12,159 nucleotides of DNA, taken from contig QHZM01000209.1 of assembly GCA_003224665.1 (NCBI GenBank), forward strand, positions 1 through 12,159, given 5' to 3'. Below the pieces are notes generated by a model, which was not told the origin of the DNA, made no database searches, and saw only the letters and a program-made list of their open reading frames with translations. The DNA is from Acidobacteriota bacterium. Lineage in GTDB: Bacteria > Acidobacteriota > Terriglobia > UBA7540. The translations under genes and the position numbers were made by a program. Shown one piece after another: positions 7,411 to 12,159 of the stretch (positions are counted from its first letter, which is position 1; every line of letters begins with the position of its first letter).

Positions 7411-9981
7411 ATGTTTCCCAGGAGACGCAGGAGATCTTCCAGGAGGATTCTGGTCCCTCTGGGAGTTTTACTCATCTTGCCTGCATGCCTCTTCTGGGCC
7501 GCTCAACTAAAAGGACCCCAAAAGGCCGGCTTCGAGATCATTCTCGTAAACACCCGCTCTGAAGCCGAAGAAATCCTCCAGCTACTCAAACTGCGCCAGC
7601 CTTTTGAGAGGCTCGCAAGAAAACGTTCCATCGACCCAAGCGCTGCTGAAGGTGGCTACCTTGGCAGGATGGGCGTGTCGGCACTGCGTCCCGAAATCAG
7701 AGACGCTGTAAAGGGCCTTACCTTGGGGGAGGTAACCCCGATTGTTGAAATGCCCTCTGGCTACATGATCGCGAAGGTCGTTGCGCAAACTGAAAGAGCC
7801 AGGAATGAAAATCAAGCAGAGATCCTGAAGCTGGCTTTAGATTTACAGGCACAGCTACCACTCGTCACCACGATTGCCGGAGTCACTGAGGTCGAAAATT
7901 TCTTTGCACTTCTGACGAAGCCGCCCAATTGGAATCAGGATCTCCAAACCATTTGCGAAATGAGGCGGCGGGCCATCAGCGCCGGCTTTCAAGAAATCGA
8001 AGGCTATTTGGCCGCGGCGAAGGCTCGCGAGCCCGGCCAGCAAAATTTCGAGGAGGTCGTTGGCGGTCATCACGCTTTGGCCCAAATGTGGTCCTTCCAG
8101 GGGAAAATGGACAAAGCCATCGAGGAGTTTCAAACCGCTTATGAGATCGCTGCGCCTTCTGGCAGGAAAGACATCTTGACCGACCTGCATGAAAAACTTG
8201 GGATTGCCTACCTCCATCAAGGCTGGCTCGAGAATTCGGTGAACTACGCGCACAGCAAAATCTGTCTTTTCCCCATGGACCTCGAGGCTCGCTTCAGGGT
8301 CACTTCCAGTTCTGAGACCGCCATCAAGCATCTTATGAAATACCTCGACCAAGACCCTTCCGACCTCGAAGCGAAGTGGTTACTCAACCTCGCGTATATG
8401 ACCCTAGGAGAATATCCTGAAGGCGTCCCAAAACGATTCCTCATTCTCCCCGCCGCATTCGAATCAAAGGAGGACATCGGGCGGTTTGTGGATGTGGCCC
8501 CGGCCCTGGGGCTGAACACGGTTGGTATGTCCGGGGGCGCAATCATGGAGGACTTCGACAACGACGGATTCCTGGATATAGTCACGTCGAGCTCTGACCC
8601 TTGTGACCCCATGCAATATTTCCATAACAACGGTGACGGGACTTTTACGGATCAAACGGCTCGGGCAGGGCTTTCGAACCAGCTCGGGGGCCTAAATCTC
8701 CTTCAGGCAGACTACAACAATGACGGTTGCCTGGATATTCTGGTCTTGAGGGGAGCCTGGACTCTCCCCATGCGGAAGTCGCTCTTGAGGAACAATTGTG
8801 ACGGGACCTTCACGGACGTCACCCGCGAGAGCGGACTAGCCATCCCGGCCACCTCCACGCAAACCGCAGCCTGGCTGGACTTCGATAACGACGGCAATAT
8901 CGACTTGTTCGTGGGAAATGAATTCTCACCCGCCCAGCTTTTTCACAACAATGGCAACGGCACCTTCACCGACGTGGCCCGTGCTGCGGGGGTGGATCGA
9001 ACCATGTTCACGAAGGGTGTTACGGCTGGGGATTATGACAACGATGGATATCCGGACATTTACGTCTCGAACCGGGGTGAAAACTTCCTCTACCACAACA
9101 ATCGCGATGGGACCTTGACTAACGTGGCTCGACAGTTGCATGTCCAGGGGCCCGTCCTGAGCTTCCCGGCGTGGTTTTTTGACTATGATAACGACGGTTG
9201 GCTGGATCTGTTCGTGCCCAGTCATTACGCCTCCGTCGTCGAGGTCATCCGCGGATTTTTAAATCTCCCAGTACAAGGAGAGACAAGCAAACTTTACAGG
9301 AACACGGGAGGCTCGTTCCAGGATGTGAGCAGAAAGGTTGGGCTGGACCGCACGTTTATGCCGATGGGGGCGAACTTCGGCGACGTGGATAACGATGGTT
9401 ACCTCGATTTTTACCTGGGGACGGGTGCCCCGTCCATGGGCGCCTTGGTCCCGAACGTACTGTTTAGGAACGAGGACGGAAAACATTTTGTCGATATCAC
9501 TGCTTCCTCGGGGACTGGCTGCCTCCACAAGGGACATGGCATCGCCTTCGGTGACATCAACAATGATGGACTGGAAGACATCCTCATTGAAGTTGGCGGA
9601 GGTATGCCGGGGGACAAACATGCAACAATGCTCTTTAAGAACCCGGGGAATAGGAACAACTGGATTGACATACGGCTTGTGGGCGTGAAAACCAATCGGG
9701 CCGCCATTGGAGCGCGCATTAAACTCACCTTGGAGACGGAGGGTCACGGCCAGCGGTTCATTCACCGTGTGGTAAGCAGCGGTGGGTCCTTTGGGGCATC
9801 CCCCTTGCAGCAGCACATTGGATTGGGGACGGCTAAGCGAATTGAAACTCTGGAGATCTGGTGGCCCACAAGTAACACCCGGCAAATCTTTCAAAATGTA
9901 AATGCGAATCAATTCATAGAAATAAGAGAGTTCGAGAAAATTTATGTGAAACTAGACCGGCGGTCCTTCTCGCTCCCTTAA
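7411..9981 (+). CDS. Parvulin-like (PpiC) / TPR / FG-GAP-VCBS / ASPIC-UnbV fusion, CRTAC1 family
   Basis: The product is 856 residues from ATG 7411, which has GAGGAG nine bases upstream. The frame is also open to a TTG at 7303 without a ribosome site. The N-terminus has an Arg cluster and a hydrophobic segment (about 13-34): a signal or membrane anchor (LPAC is only a poor lipobox). Residues about 41-125 match parvulin rotamase (ILV, FERLA, SIDPSAAEGGYLG, GYMIAKV), but the conserved histidines of ARHILV and GYHII are Ile43 and Met119, so isomerase activity is doubtful. Residues about 211-350 are TPR-like. Seven DxDxDGxxD motifs begin near residues 381, 434, 490, 541, 591, 658 and 715, as in a seven-bladed calcium-binding propeller. 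An ASPIC/UnbV domain covers about 751-838 (GLGTAKRIETLEIWWP). Probable role: envelope protein-protein or ligand binding. Likely co-transcribed with the HMA selenoprotein. Confidence 0.92.
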   Translation: MFPRRRRRSSRRILVPLGVLLILPACLFWAAQLKGPQKAGFEIILVNTRSEAEEILQLLKLRQPFERLARKRSIDPSAAEGGYLGRMGVSALRPEIRDAVKGLTLGEVTPIVEMPSGYMIAKVVAQTERARNENQAEILKLALDLQAQLPLVTTIAGVTEVENFFALLTKPPNWNQDLQTICEMRRRAISAGFQEIEGYLAAAKAREPGQQNFEEVVGGHHALAQMWSFQGKMDKAIEEFQTAYEIAAPSGRKDILTDLHEKLGIAYLHQGWLENSVNYAHSKICLFPMDLEARFRVTSSSETAIKHLMKYLDQDPSDLEAKWLLNLAYMTLGEYPEGVPKRFLILPAAFESKEDIGRFVDVAPALGLNTVGMSGGAIMEDFDNDGFLDIVTSSSDPCDPMQYFHNNGDGTFTDQTARAGLSNQLGGLNLLQADYNNDGCLDILVLRGAWTLPMRKSLLRNNCDGTFTDVTRESGLAIPATSTQTAAWLDFDNDGNIDLFVGNEFSPAQLFHNNGNGTFTDVARAAGVDRTMFTKGVTAGDYDNDGYPDIYVSNRGENFLYHNNRDGTLTNVARQLHVQGPVLSFPAWFFDYDNDGWLDLFVPSHYASVVEVIRGFLNLPVQGETSKLYRNTGGSFQDVSRKVGLDRTFMPMGANFGDVDNDGYLDFYLGTGAPSMGALVPNVLFRNEDGKHFVDITASSGTGCLHKGHGIAFGDINNDGLEDILIEVGGGMPGDKHATMLFKNPGNRNNWIDIRLVGVKTNRAAIGARIKLTLETEGHGQRFIHRVVSSGGSFGASPLQQHIGLGTAKRIETLEIWWPTSNTRQIFQNVNANQFIEIREFEKIYVKLDRRSFSLP

Positions 9982-10119
9982 GCGCCCTGACGTGTCCTCA
10001 TTATTCTCGTCCTTATCCCAAGTTCACCGATCGAATCTTGCAATCCGGGAGCCTTCCTAATAGACTCGTCCCCACAATTTCTGACATCGCGCTCAAAATT
10101 ACTGCGATCCAGGAGAGCC

Positions 10120-11490
10120 ATGCTGATTCGATCTCTGTTTGTTGCTGCTTCGCTGTTCCTCTTGCCCATGGGCCTGTCGGCGCAGGTAGCTCACTACGAG
10201 CCGAACTGGGAGTCCATCGACAAGCGCCCTACGCCCGAGTGGTTTGACGATTCAAAGTTCGGCATCTTCATTCACTGGGGCGTGTACTCGGTCCCTGCTT
10301 ACGCAGACCCGCACGCTGAGGTTGGACAGACCTACGCCGAGTGGTACTGGAACCACATGCAAGACAAGAAGGGGCCGACGTGGGCCTTTCACCTCGCCCA
10401 CTACGGAGCCAACTTCAAGTACCAGGATTTCGCGAACCAGTTCAAGGCCGATCTGTTCGAGCCCGCTCAATGGGCCGACCTGTTCGCGCGTTCGGGCGCG
10501 CGCTATTTCGTCCTGACTTCGAAACATCACGAGGGCTTTTGTCTGTGGCCATGTCCTGCGAGCTGGAACTGGAACAGCGTGGACGTGGGCCCGCACCGTG
10601 ATCTGGCTGGGGAGCTGACCGAGGCCGTTCGCGCCCAAGGGCTGAAGATGGGTTTCTATTACTCGCTCTACGAGTGGTACAACCCCTTGTATCACAGCGA
10701 TCTCGAACGCTACGTTACCGAGCACATGTTGCCGCAGATGAAGGATCTCGTCGAGCGCTACCATCCCGCCGTCCTCTGGACCGATGGTGAGTGGGAGCAG
10801 CCAAGTGACGTCTGGAAATCGACGGAGTTCCTTGCGTGGCTTTTCAACAATTCTCCTGTGCACGACGAGATTGGGGTGAACGACCGTTGGGGAAAGGAAA
10901 CACGAAGCAAGCACGGCGGCTTTCATACTTCCGAATACGCCAGATTTATGCCACCCGGAGTCAAGCTGGGCGCTGCCCACAAGTGGGAAGAAGACCAGGG
11001 CATTGGGAAATCGTTTGGCTACAATCGAGTGGAAGGGCCATTGGACTACAAATCGGCAAACGAGCTTGTTCACCTGTTGGTGGACACGGTCTCGAAAGGC
11101 GGCAACCTCCTCTTGGATATCGGACCCACCGCCGACGGTCTCATTCCAGTGATTATGCAAGAGCGGCTGTTACAAATCGGCGCGTGGCTCAAGGTGAACG
11201 GCGAGGCAATTTACGGGACGCATCCATGGCGGGAAACCTCCGAGGGTGATGTCGGATATACGAGCAAGAGCACGAGTGTTTACGCCATCGCGGAAAAATG
11301 GCCTGGTCAGGAATTGGTGCTTAGCGCTCCCCGGCCCACTGCCAGGACCGCAATCACATTTCTCGGCCGCAACGCACCCCTGAAATGGCGCCACGCCGAT
11401 GGGAAGCTGCGCATCGAAGTGCCGCCGCTTTCTATTTCCGACTTGGCTCTGCCTGAGGCCTATGTTTTCAAGCTGACTGGCGTCGAGTAG
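10120..11490 (+). CDS. Secreted alpha-L-fucosidase, GH29 (FUCA1-like)
   Basis: The product is 456 residues, the usual size for GH29. ATG 10120 follows AGGAG closely and starts a Sec signal peptide (about 1-22, ending LSAQ). The enzyme releases terminal alpha-L-fucose by a retaining mechanism. Family hallmarks appear in order: FGIFIHWGVYSVP, EWYW, SKHHEGF with His136 and His137, WNWNSVDVGPHRD, LYEWYNPLY, LWTDGEWEQP with Asp222 as the expected nucleophile, VNDRWG, HKWEE with Glu290 as a candidate acid/base, and GGNLLLDIGPTADG. From memory, much of this closely follows animal tissue fucosidase FUCA1, including the C-terminal KLTGV. A beta-sandwich of about 85 residues ends the protein. It lies 138 bases after the CRTAC1-type gene and 131 before a second GH29 gene, so a fucose-scavenging pair is likely. 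Confidence 0.96.
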   Translation: MLIRSLFVAASLFLLPMGLSAQVAHYEPNWESIDKRPTPEWFDDSKFGIFIHWGVYSVPAYADPHAEVGQTYAEWYWNHMQDKKGPTWAFHLAHYGANFKYQDFANQFKADLFEPAQWADLFARSGARYFVLTSKHHEGFCLWPCPASWNWNSVDVGPHRDLAGELTEAVRAQGLKMGFYYSLYEWYNPLYHSDLERYVTEHMLPQMKDLVERYHPAVLWTDGEWEQPSDVWKSTEFLAWLFNNSPVHDEIGVNDRWGKETRSKHGGFHTSEYARFMPPGVKLGAAHKWEEDQGIGKSFGYNRVEGPLDYKSANELVHLLVDTVSKGGNLLLDIGPTADGLIPVIMQERLLQIGAWLKVNGEAIYGTHPWRETSEGDVGYTSKSTSVYAIAEKWPGQELVLSAPRPTARTAITFLGRNAPLKWRHADGKLRIEVPPLSISDLALPEAYVFKLTGVE

Positions 11491-11621
11491 CGGGCGTCGT
11501 GGAATAGCTCCAGGCCGGAGGCCGCCTCGATGCAGCCTATGACGAATTGGAAGAAACGTTTGGTTAAAGGAACGTGTTGGATTGTTATCTGTAATGAATT
11601 GGGCCAGGAAGGAGAGATTCC

Positions 11622-12159
11622 ATGAAACAGGATTATTCGCGCAGGGAGTTCATGAAGACAGCCTCCCTGGCGGGAGTCAGCTTGGCGACTTCGGTTTACG
11701 CTTCTTCCCGACCGAAGGAGCTGGTGACGGGGGAGACTGGAACTTTTCCAGGAAAGTATAAACCGACCTGGGATTCCTTAAAGCAGTATCGAGTGCCAGA
11801 CTGGTACCTGGACGCCAAGTTCGGAATCTTCCTCCATTGGGGTATTTACGCGGTGCCCGCCTACGATAACGAATGGTATCCGCGAAATATTTACATCAGG
11901 GATAGTCGAGTTTTTGATTATCACCTGAAGCATTTCGGCCCCCAGTCGATATTCGGGTACAAGGACTTCATCCCGAAGTTCACGGCGGAGAAATGGAATC
12001 CTGATCACTGGGCTGAGTTGTTCAGGAAGGCGGGCGCGAAATACGTCGTTCCCGTCGGCGAGCACCACGATGGCTTTCCCATGTACGACTGTAGCCGCAC
12101 GGAATGGAACGCCGTGAAAATGGGCCCGCGCCGGGACGTTGTGGGCGAGCTGGGCCGAG
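11622..12159 (+). CDS. Alpha-L-fucosidase, GH29, Tat-exported (C-terminus beyond window)
   Basis: Only the first 179 residues are visible. ATG 11622 is preceded by a strong AGGAAGGAGAG. The N-terminus holds a near-perfect twin-arginine motif (SRREFMK) and a hydrophobic stretch ending in VYASS, so export is probably by Tat in folded form. The GH29 N-terminal half then follows: KFGIFLHWGIYAVPAYDNEWY, FIPKFTAEKWNPDHWAELFRKAGAKY, GEHHDGF and RRDVVGEL. The nucleophile region lies past the edge. It differs clearly from the upstream GH29 (GEHHDGF versus SKHHEGF, different inserts), so the two are probably different subgroups with different fucosyl-linkage preferences rather than a recent duplication. 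Confidence 0.94.
   Translation, partial: MKQDYSRREFMKTASLAGVSLATSVYASSRPKELVTGETGTFPGKYKPTWDSLKQYRVPDWYLDAKFGIFLHWGIYAVPAYDNEWYPRNIYIRDSRVFDYHLKHFGPQSIFGYKDFIPKFTAEKWNPDHWAELFRKAGAKYVVPVGEHHDGFPMYDCSRTEWNAVKMGPRRDVVGELGR

Noticed and set aside
9259..9912. 217-codon minus-strand frame inside the CRTAC1-type gene
   Set aside because: It is antisense to the VCBS and ASPIC/UnbV coding sequence and has no family features.
10252..11160. 302-codon minus-strand frame inside the fucosidase gene
   Set aside because: It is a codon-bias shadow of the clear GH29 gene, with no recognisable domain.
1..12159. CRISPR array, insertion sequence or transposase
   Set aside because: No regularly spaced repeats, no terminal inverted repeats flanking a reading frame and no transposase motifs were seen; the strong protein-level repeats are TPR and VCBS units.

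Overview
The window reads as bacterial chromosome, most likely from an Acidobacteriota lineage. The evidence is circumstantial: a very large secreted TPR protein, an FG-GAP/VCBS plus ASPIC/UnbV (CRTAC1-type) protein, a subtilase with IPT/TIG domains, and GH29 fucosidases with Sec and Tat signals are typical of soil Acidobacteriota. Planctomycetes and Verrucomicrobia share some of these traits, so the assignment is moderate. Nearly every product carries an export signal, so this is a cell-envelope region.

Layout. Bases 1-3144, minus strand: a secreted S8 subtilisin-like protease (1048 residues visible, running off the left edge). Bases 3145-4017: about 870 bases without a convincing gene. They hold hairpins and a tRNA-Lys(CTT) relic whose 3' half (45 nt, encoded CCA) is intact while the 5' half has decayed, as expected of an integration (att) scar. 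Bases 4018-6717, minus strand: an exported protein of about 23 TPR repeats. A 184-base divergent promoter region follows. Bases 6902-7294, plus strand: an exported heavy-metal-associated (HMA) protein with an in-frame TGA. Bases 7411-9981, plus strand: a membrane-anchored or exported fusion of a parvulin-like domain, TPRs, a seven-repeat propeller and ASPIC/UnbV. Bases 10120-11490 and 11622-12159 (cut by the right edge), plus strand: two tandem GH29 alpha-L-fucosidases.

The main discovery is the HMA gene. The TGA at 7028-7030 replaces the first cysteine of the metal-binding GMTCxxC motif, giving GIT-U-SAC. Sixteen bases later there is a perfect 7-bp hairpin with loop GUC, whose tip nearly matches the E. 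coli fdhF SECIS. The HMA fold continues in frame on both sides. I interpret it as a selenocysteine-containing, exported MerP/CopZ-like metal-binding protein that conventional gene calling would truncate.

Functionally, the selenoprotein and the parvulin-like/CRTAC1 fusion are probably co-transcribed and are divergent from the TPR protein. Together they may form a periplasmic metal-binding or protein-assembly module; this is inference. The two fucosidases point to scavenging of fucosylated glycans. The protease lies on the other side of the tRNA relic and may belong to the chromosomal backbone, with the rest on an integrated segment.
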